Positions 47,680-58,817 of a stretch of DNA of 64,000 nt are shown here, piece by piece. The translations under genes and the position numbers were made by a program. Source of the stretch: Lichina pygmaea (Eukaryota > Ascomycota > Lichinomycetes > Lichinales > Lichinaceae); NCBI GenBank assembly GCA_963422465.1, contig OY730174.1:1-64000 (forward strand), read 5' to 3'. The notes below the pieces were generated by a model. The model did no database searches. It was given only the letters and a program-made list of their open reading frames with translations, and had not been told where the DNA came from. Position 1 is the stretch's first letter. Each line of letters starts with the position of its first letter.

Positions 47680-48277
47680 TGTTACGACCCAGGGATAGGA
47701 GCCACTCATTTATAGGCAATCAGGCCGCGGGCCAGGCAAGAGGACACCATGGAAGTCAAGTGACCAACCAACAAAGGGTCATGTGACTGTCGAGACACAC
47801 ACGGGAGTCTTGACGCATGATGCATGAAGCATCAAGACAATCTCACCAGTCTTGACGCATGATGCATGAAGCATCGAGACAATCTCACCAGTCTTGACGC
47901 ATGATGCATGAAGCATCAAGACAATCTCACCAGTCTTGACGCAGGGTGCATAACATGGTGGGACTGTCGAGACAATCTCACCTGTCTTGACGTCAAGACT
48001 GTCGAGACAATCTCGATCATCTCGACAGGCCAGCACTATATAGTCTGGCGATAGTTCCCTTATAGAACAATTGTCTTCAACTCATGTTGTGATCTAGACA
48101 ACTAGATCTACTTCAATACAATCCTTTGTACGAAGCCGTGATCAGGTGTCACCACCACCACGTTCCACCAAACCCCTTCGCACTCCTTGACACTCCTCTC
48201 CTGCGAGAACCAACCCGCCTTCCGCCTCTCGCCCTAATCCTATACTCGGATAGGACGGTACGGTACAGACTGCAACA
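47680..48277 (+). repeat. B2 3' LTR
   Basis: 598 bp, preceded by the tract GGAGAGGAGGGTAG. One more 42-bp unit than the 5' LTR. Its antisense TATAAA at 47709-47714 serves the antisense gene. Confidence 0.93.
47709..47714 (-). promoter_or_regulatory. Antisense promoter TATA box of B2
   Basis: TATAAA on the minus strand inside the 3' LTR U3, 74 bp upstream of the antisense ATG at 47635. The box is kept in B0, B1 and B2; family C has TATATAA at the equivalent place. The 5' LTR copy would fire outward into flanking DNA. Confidence 0.55.
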
Positions 48278-49954
48278 GCAGACAGCAAGTGGCACCCAGT
48301 TGCCTACTACTCACGAAAAATGACACAAGCAGAACAAAACTATGATATCCACGACAAAGAGCTACTGGCAGTTGTCAACGCACTCAAACACTGGAGAGTG
48401 TACGCAGAAAGCAGTTCTGAACTCACTGTTCTCACAGACCACAAGAATCTGACAATGTTCATGACAACCAAGAAGCTGAACAGACAGCAAGTCAGATGGG
48501 CTGAACTCCTAGGGCAACATAAGTTCAAGATCTTGTACACCCCTGGACAAGACAACAGGAGAGCAGACGTACTAAGCTGACGAAAAGACTACATGGAAGA
48601 TGATGAACACCAAGGAACAATCTTACAGCAGGACCAGTAAGGGAACCTGGTGCCTCAACCACAGATCAACAAGCTCACAGCAGAAGACACTGAAGAACTA
48701 ATAAGGAACTACCACGACAATCCAGTACATGGTCACCCAGGAATCTCCAAGACTACAGACCTTATCCAACAGGCAGGGAACAATGTCATTAACCTCTGAC
48801 AACATGTCACAAGCTACATCAGCAAGTGTCTACTATGCCAGAAAAACAAACATGGAAGACATAAGCTATACGGAGAAGGACACCCGAACACGATACCGAG
48901 AGGCCTGTGGGAAGACGTGTCAATAGACTTCATCACAAAGCTACCCAAGTCCAAAGACCCAGTCACAGGAATCACCTACGACTTGATTATGGTGATAGTG
49001 GACAGATTCACAAAATACCTAATAGTAGTACTATTCAAGGAGACCCACACAGCAGAACAGTTAGGACACCTCTTACTGGACAGATTAGTCAGAGACCACG
49101 GAGTTCCAATCACGATCATTACAGACAGAGACAAACTCTTCACATCCAACTACTGGAAGACAATCAGTGCAGCCATGGGAACAAAACCCAAAATGTCTAC
49201 AGCCTATCACCCACGAACTGACAGCCAGACAGAGCAAGCAAACCAAGTCCTGGAGACTTACTTACAGCATTACATCAACCAGACCCACAGCAATTGGGTA
49301 CAGTTATTACTGGTGGCACAGCTGGCAATCAACCAGCACAGATCAGACTCAACAAAGGAATCACTATTTTTTGCTAATTTTGGACAACATGCAAACATCA
49401 GGATGCCAAGCAGAGCTTCACCAAACACGGAGAAAGCACTCCAACATGACAAGCTCCTACAACAAACACACACGATGATGAGGCACTACCTTCAAGAGAC
49501 CTCAGAAAGAATGCAATGTCAAATGGACAAGAAATCAAAAATAGCATCTCAGCTAAAGAAGGGGGATAAAGTCTACCTTCTCACAAGAAATTGGAAAACA
49601 AAGAAACTAAAGACAAAGAAACTTGACAACATCAAGGTCAGACTATTTTCAGTCGAAGAAAAAACAGGACCAGTCAACATCAAGATACGACTACCAAGGG
49701 ATGCCAGAGTCTATCCAAACTTTCATATATTGATGATTGAACCAGCTGACCAGAGCACACCCTTGCAGGAAACATTCTATTATCAACCCGAAGAAGAACA
49801 AGAGTTTGAAGTTGAACAGATCCTGGCTAGAAAAGGTCAGCAATACCTTGTCAAGTGGAAAGGATACCCAGACTCAGAAAATACCTGGAAACCACTCAAG
49901 AACCTTGTGAACTGCCAGCTTCTTCTGCGACAGTTTCAGCAGGAGCAGGACTGA
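48278..49954 (+). pseudogene. C2 pol (RNase H, integrase, chromodomain)
   Basis: Continues C2 after B2. RNase H 48320-48580, with CGA-to-TGA stops at 48578 and near 48798. The integrase core to chromodomain is open for 345 codons (48917-49954), including DRDKLFTSNYW and [18 protein letters not shown]. Confidence 0.83.
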
Positions 49955-49959
49955 ACAGC

Positions 49960-50396
49960 TCGGCCTGCAGGAGAGACATGTCAATAACTGATCAAGTCAA
50001 ATCCTCGCCATCTGACTCCATCTCTTTCACCAAGCACTGAAGCTTCTGCCTCGCACAGACCTTGGTGCCCTCCAACACCTTTCACTTCTGAGACAGACAA
50101 GCCTACACTGTGGCAAGTTGTTCAAAGAGTGTGTCACGTGTTGCCTTGTCAGTGGCCACATCCTCACGGAGGTTGTCCCGGGACATGTTCAGAGATTCCC
50201 AGGACACAGAGACACAAGACCTTCCGCACTGAGTGCACGCAGCACATTTCAACTTATCATCTTCTCCCAACATCTAGAAGCACGGATGACCACGGAGAAC
50301 ACAAAAGTCGCAGGGCGTACGTGAAACAAAACCCTGATCGCAGATTTGAGCAGTAAGCTGAGTTCGGCTAACAGTCGCACATGACTTTGGAGGTAT
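49960..50396 (-). pseudogene. C2 antisense zinc-cluster gene, dead
   Basis: Same position as the C1 antisense gene. The start codon is ATA (50396) instead of ATG, and a TAG (CAG in C1) follows the third cysteine. CDFC, the third Cys and the CAAC half of the cluster are still visible. The antisense TATA in the 3' LTR (near 50467) is kept. Confidence 0.6.
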
Positions 50397-50439
50397 GACC
50401 AGATTTCATCAAGATGATGAAAGATGGAGAGGAGGATAG

Positions 50440-51120
50440 TGTTACGACCCAGGAGGAACACAGTCTTTATATACTCACAGAAAGCAGCAGACAGGATACT
50501 GGACAGAAGTACCAGGCAGCGTGACACGGGAACCAGTCACGTGACTGGCGAGACAAACCAGGGGGTGCTCGCCGCAGCATGTATATGCACGAACAAGTGA
50601 GCAAAGTGAGCAGAGCTCACCCAGCTCACCGCAGCGTGCATGAAAAGTGAGCAGAGTGAGCAGAGCTCACCCAGCTTGCTGCAGCGTGCATGAACAAGTG
50701 AGCAAAGTGAGCAGAGCTCACCCAGCTCGCCGCAGCGTACATGAACAAGTGAGCAAAGTGAGCAGAGCTCACCCAGCTCGCCGCAGCGTGCATGAACTGT
50801 GAGCAAAGTGAGCAGGGCTCACTGATCTCACCAAGTGAGCAAAGTGAGCAGAGCTCACTGTGCTCACAAACTGAGCACTATATAGTCCGGCGATAGTTCT
50901 CTTATGGAATGATTGTCTTCAACTCATGTTGTGATCCAGACAACTAGATCTACTTCAATACAATCCTTTTGTACGAAGCCGTTGATCAGGTGTCACCACC
51001 ACCACGTTCCACCAAACCCCTTCGCGCTCCTTGACACTCCTCTCCTGCGAGAACCAACCCGCCTTCCGCCTCTCGCCCTAATCCTATACTCGGATAGGAC
51101 AGTACGCACGGACCGCAACA
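50440..51120 (+). repeat. C2 3' LTR
   Basis: 681-bp C-type LTR after the tract GGAGAGGAGGATAG, ending CGGACCGCAACA. U3 at about 50584-50870 holds five units of about 51 bp with GTGAGC-N3-GTGAGC-N3-GCTCAC-N3-GCTCAC symmetry, the largest C array in the window. Confidence 0.92.
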
Positions 51121-51138
51121 ACAGTACGGACCGCAACA
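51121..51138 (+). mobile_element. Outer LTR-B, last bases
   Basis: ACAGT (target duplication of the C1/C2 tandem) plus ACGGACCGCAACA, the missing end of the LTR-B that began at 167. This 18-bp scrap makes the 50 kb between 1215 and 51120 an insertion in a single LTR. Confidence 0.65.
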
Positions 51139-51368
51139 CAGAGCAGGCAGGGCACAATACCTCTCAAGTGAAACACCCCCTCTGGGGCTTCTGTATATAA
51201 GAGCACCCAGATAGCTGGAGAGAATAGCTCTCCAGACTGAACACACTAGCAACAACAATAGCAAGAGAGTTACCTATCTTGCTATTTATCTATTGAGTCT
51301 CTGTTCTGATAGACACCTGCACAGTCCAGCCACCTTCTGTGTGAACCTGAGTGGCCTGGCTCTTAACA
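51139..51368 (+). mobile_element. Divergent LTR-A relative (A'), 5'-truncated
   Basis: About 230 bp alignable to the 3' half of LTR-A: TATATAAGAG, AATAGCTCTCCAGACTGAAC, GAGAGTTACC, and an end GGCTCTTAACA. The left part is missing, presumably lost with the chromosome end. It marks the boundary to unique DNA. Confidence 0.72.
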
Positions 51369-51578
51369 ACACATCACACACACCAAGCACTCTTCTCTCT
51401 GATAGAAGTAGATGCCCAGTGCTTCGCAGAGTCCACAACCATAGACTCTAGCATATAAAGTCTGGTGGAGAACTCTCTCTTCTTTTTTTTTCTCTATGGA
51501 GAAAGTCTACAGAATTGTCCAAGTATTGACTGAGGGAAGCTGATCAAGAACACAGACGAACCAGACTGTAAAATCCCG
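51369..51578. other. Intergenic, boundary of unique sequence
   Basis: 210 bp between the A' LTR and the stop of the STAND gene. It has a T-rich run at 51481-51494. No gene or repeat seen. Confidence 0.6.
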
Positions 51579-54500
51579 TCACTTCTCCAGGACCTCCATT
51601 CTTTCATCCTCAAACCACGCAGTGTTCTTCACAACAGCCACATTCTCAGTTCTCACAAACAGAATATCTTTCTTTTCACTGACACGTATTTTCAGACTAC
51701 CCCGTCGGTTCACCCAATCATTAGGGAGAAAACAGTGATTCACATGTCTGAAGCCCTGCCGTCTCCCCTCCAGAAACTCGACTGAACAGATCCCCAGTCT
51801 TTTGTCCAGAAAGAAGACTTTCGAGTCACAAGTCCCGATGTAGTGGATAAGATCCTGTGTGACACTGCTAAAGGCGGCAGAAGGCATCAGTTCTTCCTGT
51901 TGCGCCCTGAAATCCCTGGCGTCCAGCAAGTGGGTGGCGATCGTTGAGCTTCCCGAGAAGAGATCGGAATATTCGACGATGATTCTGTTGTTGGGTGCCT
52001 CGGAGACGCTCTTGACACACCGTGATTGGGGAAGCTGAAGGATGTGAGACGTCCACCTAAGATGGTCTCTAGGTGTCTTCAAGTGGCACGACTTCCAATC
52101 CCAGACTTCCACGCCGTCAGTCCCCACCAGAATTCTCTCTGTTTCATCCAGGGGGTTGTTGGCCCAGCTGAATGTTGAACGTGGCCCACACCAGGAGCTA
52201 GTAACTCGTACGTATCTGTCGAGATCCCAGACTGCGTCCGATTCTGTTGTTGAGACCAAGAGCAGGTCATTGGCTTTGTTGAGAAGTAGCTGGGATATGG
52301 GTACTTTGTGGCGAACGTCTCCCTGAACGTGCATTCGCTCGATCGGGTTGAGGAACCTGTTTTTTCCGTCACGAGCGATACTGTATACCCTCAAACAGCT
52401 GGACGAGTCCGACGTGACGAGAATGTTAGCCTTGTCACCCCAGACCATTAGTGTCACGGATATCTGATATCCATGCCGGTACAGCAGCCGCTGTGGCTTG
52501 CCATCGCTGGTTCGATAGAGCCAGACGCTCCCGTCCGACTTGCCGATGAAGAACCACTCGCTCGATTTCTCGAGCGCTATAGCTGTAAATTCCACTTCTC
52601 CGTCTCGGAGTCCAACAATTCTTGGTTCCGGAGGCAGCCAGTTGATCGAGGCATCATCGCTTCTGGGCCTGCCTAAGGGGAGCGCGGGTTCCCAAACATT
52701 ACATTGCGTTCCCCGAGCGTCGATCAGCCTCGAGCTGTCTGAGCTGAAGGACATGTCTCGGATGCCGTAGTCCACCGCGTTGACTCTAAAAAGCAGCTGC
52801 AACGTCTCGAAATCGAGCAGCTGGAACATACCACTAGCATTTCCCGTTGCCAGGAGTGCCCCGTCGGGACTGCAGGCCAGAATCTGCGCATTTGCTTCCA
52901 CCATCTTGATAAGCGTGAGCTCATGGTAGTTATATAAGCACAGATCCCCGTCCTCGTATGCAGCGGCGAGCAATAGCACGGACTCTTCTGGATGGAATAC
53001 CAGCGATGAGGGGGATGTGTTAGTGCCCAGCGCCAGTGTGGCCAGATCCTGATTTTCTCGCCCCACCAACCCGAGAAGGTCCTCATCTTCAAGATCCCAA
53101 AGCTGAATAGGTCGACCACGGTAAGCTATGGCTAGAATGCTCTGATCTTGAGAGAAGGCGGCAAGTAGCGGCGGCCGCCGAAACTGACCCTCATCCGCAA
53201 AGGCAGACCCCCAGGGGCTGTCAACTGTCACGAACCCGGACTGTAGCGACCACCGGACAGTTGTATTATTCTTGAGTGCAGCAATGAGGCCGCCTGTTTC
53301 GTGCTGTAGAGAGAAGGTGAGAATGTCGTGGGACACACTGAACGTGAAGCGAGGGGCTTCGCATTCTTCAAGTTCCCAGACCTTTAAACTCCGCCGACCA
53401 CCAGAAACTAGCCAGTTACCGGTGAAGTCAAAGCCCAGAGAACGCACGACATCACCGTGATCGAGTTCTTTCCACTTTTGGCACGTAGTGGCATTGTGTA
53501 GCATAACCGAGCTACCAAACCCAACAGCAAAGTAACCTTCGCCGAAAGCCACGGCATAGCACTGAGGGCCGCCTGAATCGATACAGGACAGGTGATCGTC
53601 CCAGCCCATGTCCTCCATACCAACCACTTCAATGCGCCGAGCAGGTTTTCCAAAGACAGTCGCGATAGCGGATGAAGAAGGACAGAAGGGCGGGATAAGA
53701 GAGTATATGGCCGACGGACGTCGGACAAGAATTGTACCAAACTTGGCCACTAGACGATGGAGATCGATAGTCCAGTCATTAGCGAGCTGGATTCGTTTCT
53801 CCAGTGGTGGGAAGTACTTGGATTGACGTTGGTAATAGTTCTTGATGATGTCTGCAGTCCGCGCCAAAATATGGAGGCTGTCATGCTGGGCCAGAAACTC
53901 TATCCAAGTGAATACATTCTTCTCCAGAAACACGTGGAGTAAGGGGTTCACAGCCGTATTGTTTGATGTTGTTCTCCGCATATGTTCGGCAAAGTGAAAT
54001 ACTGCGTAGTTCAGCAGGGCCGACTGTTGCTTGGAATTTTGCCTTTTCACTGCCTTTTCATTCCCTCGCCTGCCCTTTGGTGGCTTGGTCTCGTCCGAGA
54101 CTAAGAGTTGCAGGCAGACCTCGAGAACCCTTAAATGGCTAGGGATAGGACAGAATGTCAAAGGAGACTCCAGCCCCCGATTCTGCAGAAATGTTCTCGC
54201 GGTGAGGTGAACAATAAGGACTCTGCCGTTCTTATCCACGTGGGCCAGCTGGCAGCATAGTGACGGTATAGCGTTCTCGGGATCCTGGATAGGAGTTCCT
54301 ATGTCTAGTTGCAATGCTGACTGAAGTTCTCCTACAGTCAGAGGTCGAATCGCGCAGATAGTCCACCTCAGAATCGTTTTCGCGATGTCAACAGAGTGAG
54401 CAGGCCTGGCCGTTAAAAGTTCTGCGGCACGGGAGTAGAGCTGGTCCATCTCCTGCGGAACATCGTGCAATACACGCTCAATTTGCGTCATAGTCCACAC

Positions 54501-56497
54501 AGTGCTCAACTCGTCGAGCACGAGCCGTACCCATAGGAAACATCCTTGGGCTTTGTCGATGATTTTTGTAATTAGGACAGCTCGCTGCTGCTCTGTCCCG
54601 GCGTGAAGTTTATGTTGGTTGCTCTTGAGATACTGAAGGATGGAATCTTGCGTGTCTTGCATGTGTATCTCCGTACAAAGTAGCGGGGCCAGCGAGGGGT
54701 TGTTAGCTTCCAGCTGTGCAAAGCCGGCCGCGATATTCTCCAGCCGACGGCTTGTGACGAAGATGTTCACTGGAGTCTGAGCCTCTAGCTTTGTAAGAAT
54801 GCTGAAGAACAACATAATGTCGGAGCATTCGTCTAGAGCATCCAGGATCCAGTACTGAGGCTGGAGTATACCGCTGTCGACTAGGACTGGCTGCAGGATT
54901 TTCCTCCAAATGTTTTTTGCATTCTCACGCTCGAGTCGAACACCGCGGTCAATCAGCCGCAATAACTTGTTGCGCACATGGACGTTTAGGACCGCCATTT
55001 GGTAGGCAAGGGATAGCAGACACCCAGAGAGCGTAGATCGAACCTTATCACTGTGGCGGAAGAAGTAGTAGCTGCAATCGGTTTTGAGGTCGTCGGTCAC
55101 TTTGACGACGTGACTCGCTAGTACTGATTTCCCTGTCGCCGGCTTTGCGTACACCCAGTAAAGCTTTGGGCCGGAGCTGGGTGTCGTGCTTAACCACGTC
55201 TGAAAGACTGTCCGGTCTGTGAACCAGTCGCATGATCCTGCGATACAGATCTCGTCCAGATTTTTGAGATCATCTTCAGGGACCTCAGGCATACTAAGGT
55301 ATGCCTCTATCTGCCTGAGCTGACCCCAAACCCTGTCCGAATTCGTGGCTGAGACTGTCAAGAATGCTATTTTAGCCACGAAACGGAGTCCAGTCATGTG
55401 AAAGATGCCTCTTTTAGAGAAATGGCAACCCGGACTTACGTCGCTTGCACGCTTCTTTGTTGATCGAATTGAAAGCCTCGGTCAACGTGATGTAGCCTGG
55501 ATCTTCAGGAGACGCAAACTTGCAAATGCTGCGATGATCGGCATACATGAGCGAAACACGTTCTCCTGGAAGGCCCATGACGGCGGAGTCCTTGGGGACA
55601 ATCAGAGCAGATGCCGTTGGCGCTATGCTCAACTCCCTCGTCTCGAAAAAAGAATACACAATCAGGTCATCGCAGTAATGGCGGAATGCGCCGTTCGCTT
55701 TGACCAAGCTGGCACTGACTCGCTCGAGATCAGAGATGTAAGGTCGTGCCCCGTGTATGGTCGAGATCCTAAGGAGGTTGTTGAGAAAGGTCGCGTAGTC
55801 CGATCCTCGATGAGGGGTAGCTAGGAATACCATAGCTACAATTCTGCTCGCTAGCTCGTGACACGAGGGATCTTGACGTGCCATGATATAGGCCTACATG
55901 CGGAGAGCCACATAAAGTAAGAATGCGGATTCGGTGGTCCTTACATGTTCAGAGAACAACTTGCCTCCTTCGCTACGATACCGCCCATGCTATGGGTGAC
56001 CAGTACAATAGGATTCTAAGCCGACCATTAGACTTTGCGGGTTCCGAGAGCAGGTGACTTACAGCTGAGAAACAGTCGAGATCACGGAGCGCTAGTAGCA
56101 GCGCTTGGCCAAAATCATATGCCGTCACGGCCGACTGACCCTTCGCCTTCCAGTCCGAGTCATAACCAAAGCTGTGGATACGCACGTTGCGGAAAGCTGG
56201 ATGACGAGGAAGCCATTCCTTGGGCCAGAAGTACGACGGATCATCCTTGAGACACCAGGTCCGTGTGCTTCCACCCCCGAGGCCGTGGATGAAAACGTAC
56301 TCAACCAGAGGATCAGACGGCGCGAAGAGAGTGTCGAGTCCTAGTTTACCGTGGTAGTTGAAGCTGCGGGATGTACCGCTAAGTTCGGTTGGCTTCGAGC
56401 GGAAGGAGAGAACTCTTTGGATGATCCTGGAGCCACTAGAGGATGAGGATCTTGCTAGTGGTGTCAGGGTTGGGGACGACTTTCTCAATTCGTTCAA
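51579..56497 (-). CDS. STAND (NLR-like) protein: alpha/beta-hydrolase, NACHT, WD40
   Basis: My model has four exons: 56063-56497, 55965-56015, 55440-55893 and about 51579-55354, giving about 1571 aa. The N-terminal serine-hydrolase-like domain has FIHGLGGG (69-76), a nucleophile motif THSMGG (Ser154) and VFLATPHRGSD. The NACHT ATPase has P-loop AKPATGKS (near 382-389) and Walker B LDALDEC about 90 residues on. A long C-terminal half shows degenerate WD40-type blades, not the near-identical repeats of HET-E. Introns: 56016-56062 (GTAAGT...TAG), 55894-55964 (GCAAGT...TAG, a GC-AG intron that joins VAKE to AYIMARQDP in phase), and about 55355-55439 (acceptor least certain). Such proteins act in fungal non-self recognition and programmed cell death. 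The gene is the first outside the retroelement pile, 3' end toward the telomere. Confidence 0.88.
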
Positions 56498-56893
56498 AGA
56501 TTAGCTCCAATTCATAATGACTGAGTGTTACTGAAACCCGCAACGCACCTCAAGCAAGGTTCTAGAGGGATCTGGTTCTTCTGCTGCCTGCGCCCTGAAC
56601 GGAGGTCGCGACGAATCCATCTGGAATCCAAAGTATGAAATGTCAAGGGGGGTTTCTCCAGATCAATCGTGATAGTCAGATGTACGTATGCACCGTACCG
56701 TACGGTAAGCAAGAAACGGGGTACCGTAATGCGGGGATAGCTGGGCCTTGTTCGTTTAACCAAGAGAATACCGGTAGCTTGCGTAATTGAGACTGTCCCT
56801 TGACCCTGGACCCCGCGAAGGTCCTGACAAGAGGTGTTTACTCTGGCCTTCAATTCCAATAGCTTTGACAGAAAGTGACTCGACTGGTCCGCC
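56498..56893. promoter_or_regulatory. Divergent intergenic promoter region
   Basis: 396 bp between the starts of the STAND gene (minus) and the fructosamine-kinase gene (plus). It contains the palindrome TACCGTACGGTA (56696-56707) and a GGGGTACCGTAA copy near 56719. No TATA box stands out. Confidence 0.5.
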
Positions 56894-58325
56894 ATGCCCG
56901 ACGTCAAGGAGTGCAGTGATGGCTACGTTCCCCCACCAAGTAAGGGGGCTAACCCTTTTGCTACCGTTGATCCCAGTGTCTTGGAAAGTCAGTCAACACC
57001 TATTTAACCAGTACGGTACCGTACGGTACTTACGAGATTAAGCCTTACTCTTATCTTGGTGTAGAATTGCCACATGACTCCCAGATAGTCGAAGTTGTCC
57101 CCCACGGCTCTAGTTTTTGGACCCAGACAGCCAAGCTCACCACCAACCTGGCGGATGGCGCGGAGCAGTCGTACTTCCTGAAAGTCGCCCTAGGCGAGCA
57201 TGGCATGGGCATGATGAATGGCGAGTTTGAGTCTATGACCGTGCTCCGCAATGCCGTTCCAGACTTTGTTCCCAAACCATATGCCTGGGGCTCTTACAGG
57301 GATATCCCTGACATGCACTTTTTTTTGTGCGAGTTCCGGTCAGTCCTGCACGTACGGGGGCCCAAAAAACTGATTGTGATAGACTCTCACAAGTCGTTTG
57401 GAACAGGGACATGGTAGAAGAGCTACCAGAAATCGAAGACTTCACCTCGTCTGTCGCCAGACTCCACAAGAGCACCTTGTCCCCAAATGGCAAATACGGC
57501 TTCCCTGTCACGACCTACATGGGTCCACTGCCGCAGGACAATAGATGGTGCGATACCTGGGAAGAGTACTTCGTACAGGGAATGCGGCGAATGCTCGAGC
57601 TGGAAAGAAATGCGCAGGGTTCGAGTTCAGAACTCGACGAGCTCGCGGCAAAGCTGTACGACAAAGTTATACCTCGTCTCCTTCGACCGCTGACTACGCT
57701 CCGGTCCATTGAGCCAGTTGTGATCCACGGCGACCTATGGTATGGTAATTGTTGCACGGATGTTGCTTCAGGCAAGCCGATCGTGTTTGATGCATGTACT
57801 TTTTATGCCCACAACGAATGTCAGGACCACTTCTCTGGTGTGTTACGTCCAGTGTGCTTACTGACCTTTTTTTACCAGATGAGGTTGGTACCTGGAGGCA
57901 GTCGAGATATCGTTTCGGCAAGTCATACATCAAAGCGTATCAGACTTGCTTTCCCGTGTCCGCCCCAGAAGAAGATCATGATGACAGAAATACTTTGTAC
58001 TCAATGTAGGGACCCATTCCCTTGTCATGCCACCAAGACGCTAAATTTTATCATGTGACCACAGCCGGTTCGACATTCATTCGTCGTGTGCCTACTCCTC
58101 ATCGCAGAGATTCCGGCGAGAGTGAGCTTCTCATGTCACCGTAAAGTTGCCCTGTTGAATGCTAACACAGACGCTAGCTTCATGGCCACTATGAAAACTC
58201 TAGTCGACAAGTTTCCAGGAGGCTACGAAGAATGGGAGATAGAGAATGCCAAACGCATCTTGCAGGTTTCCAATGCGAGACCTGCTCCAGACGCTGCAGG
58301 AAGCACACTTCCCACAGTAAGCTGA
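56894..58325 (+). CDS. Fructosamine/ketosamine-3-kinase family protein
   Basis: Six-exon model: 56894-56939, 57065-57338, 57407-57819, 57879-58005, 58065-58121 and 58178-58325. The coding length is 1065 bp, exactly in frame (354 aa). The kinase-like fold matches the fructosamine kinase family: SYFLKVALGEHG near the nucleotide-binding Lys, GEFESM, HFFLCEFRDM across intron 2, catalytic VIHGDLWYGN (HGDxxxGN), the metal-binding DACTFYAHNEYE spliced across intron 3, and C-terminal FDIHSS and TLVDKFPGGYEEW. Known members phosphorylate sugar amines on glycated proteins or small molecules; the substrate is unknown here. Exon 1 is the least certain part; without it no ATG precedes the domain. Introns are 125, 68, 59, 59 and 56 bp. 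Confidence 0.85.
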
Positions 58326-58675
58326 AGCAAGGTGGTATTGCTGCCAAACACATAGTTAAGCTACTTTGTGATTTTTTGATTTGATTCTTACACTGATTCA
58401 GCTGTTCAGCTATGCAGAACTTCTTGAAGGATTTTGGTCTCTGGTAGACTTGACTCGGGGACCTCCTGTATTTACTGTACAACCTGTGGTTTGTAGTGCA
58501 TGTACTGTGGGAAACCCCCAAACCCTGTAGGAGAAATAGGAAAACCACAGTAATAAGGGTTTTGTGGATCTTGATGGATATTGCGTGAGCTATTTCTTGA
58601 AAACTTTTATACATCTTGCGAGGAGTACATCTTAGACAAGTTCTATAAATCTCGAGGTTTTTTGTGGCAGAATGT
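58326..58675. other. Intergenic
   Basis: About 350 bp downstream of the kinase gene. It is AT-richer than the surrounding genes. No gene or repeat recognised. Confidence 0.5.
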
Positions 58676-58797
58676 GGGGTGAGTCAGATTCGAACCGACG
58701 ACTAGTTTAGTCAGGTTCTCCAAGCCTGACACCACTAGGTCATGGGTGCCACGTAGTGGGAAACTCTCACCAGCTTCCCGCTACACCATCCCGCCCC
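58676..58797 (-). tRNA. tRNA-like sequence (pseudogene or SINE head)
   Basis: The minus strand has a T arm GTCGG-TTCGAAT-CTGAC (B box GGTTCGAATC), a long variable arm GACTA-AAC-TAGTC, and an anticodon-like loop TTGGAGA, suggesting a type II (Ser or Leu) tRNA. The final TCACCCC can pair with GGGGCGG at the other end with one mismatch. About 35 extra bases, including a GTAG...CTAC hairpin, lie 5' of the D-arm region where no tRNA intron belongs. It is therefore probably a tRNA-derived relic, not a working gene. Confidence 0.35.
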
Positions 58798-58817
58798 ATG
58801 GTTAAGCTATAACGCTA

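Larger units (their letters stand above)
41782..48277 (+). mobile_element. Ty3/Gypsy chromovirus B2 (family B), most intact B copy
   Basis: 6496 bp with LTRs 41782-42337 (556 bp) and 47680-48277 (598 bp, one extra 42-bp unit). Perfect GCAGA duplications (41777-41781, 48278-48282). Gag-pol is open apart from a few codons, and the antisense Zn2Cys6 gene is intact. It is inserted in C2 RNase H. Confidence 0.95.

Noticed and set aside
51579-55397. STAND gene as a single 1272-codon exon
   Set aside because: The start region lies inside a predicted intron, and the upstream exons encode the matching hydrolase domain in phase.
56512-56907. Minus-strand 131-codon ORF upstream of the STAND gene
   Set aside because: No recognisable domain, lies across the divergent promoter, and overlaps the putative first exon of the kinase gene.
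57820-57830. Alternative donor at about 57841 (CTCTG|GTGTGT) for the third kinase intron
   Set aside because: It is in phase, but the donor at 57820 gives YAHNEYEVGTWR, which fits the family, with a good CTGAC branch site.
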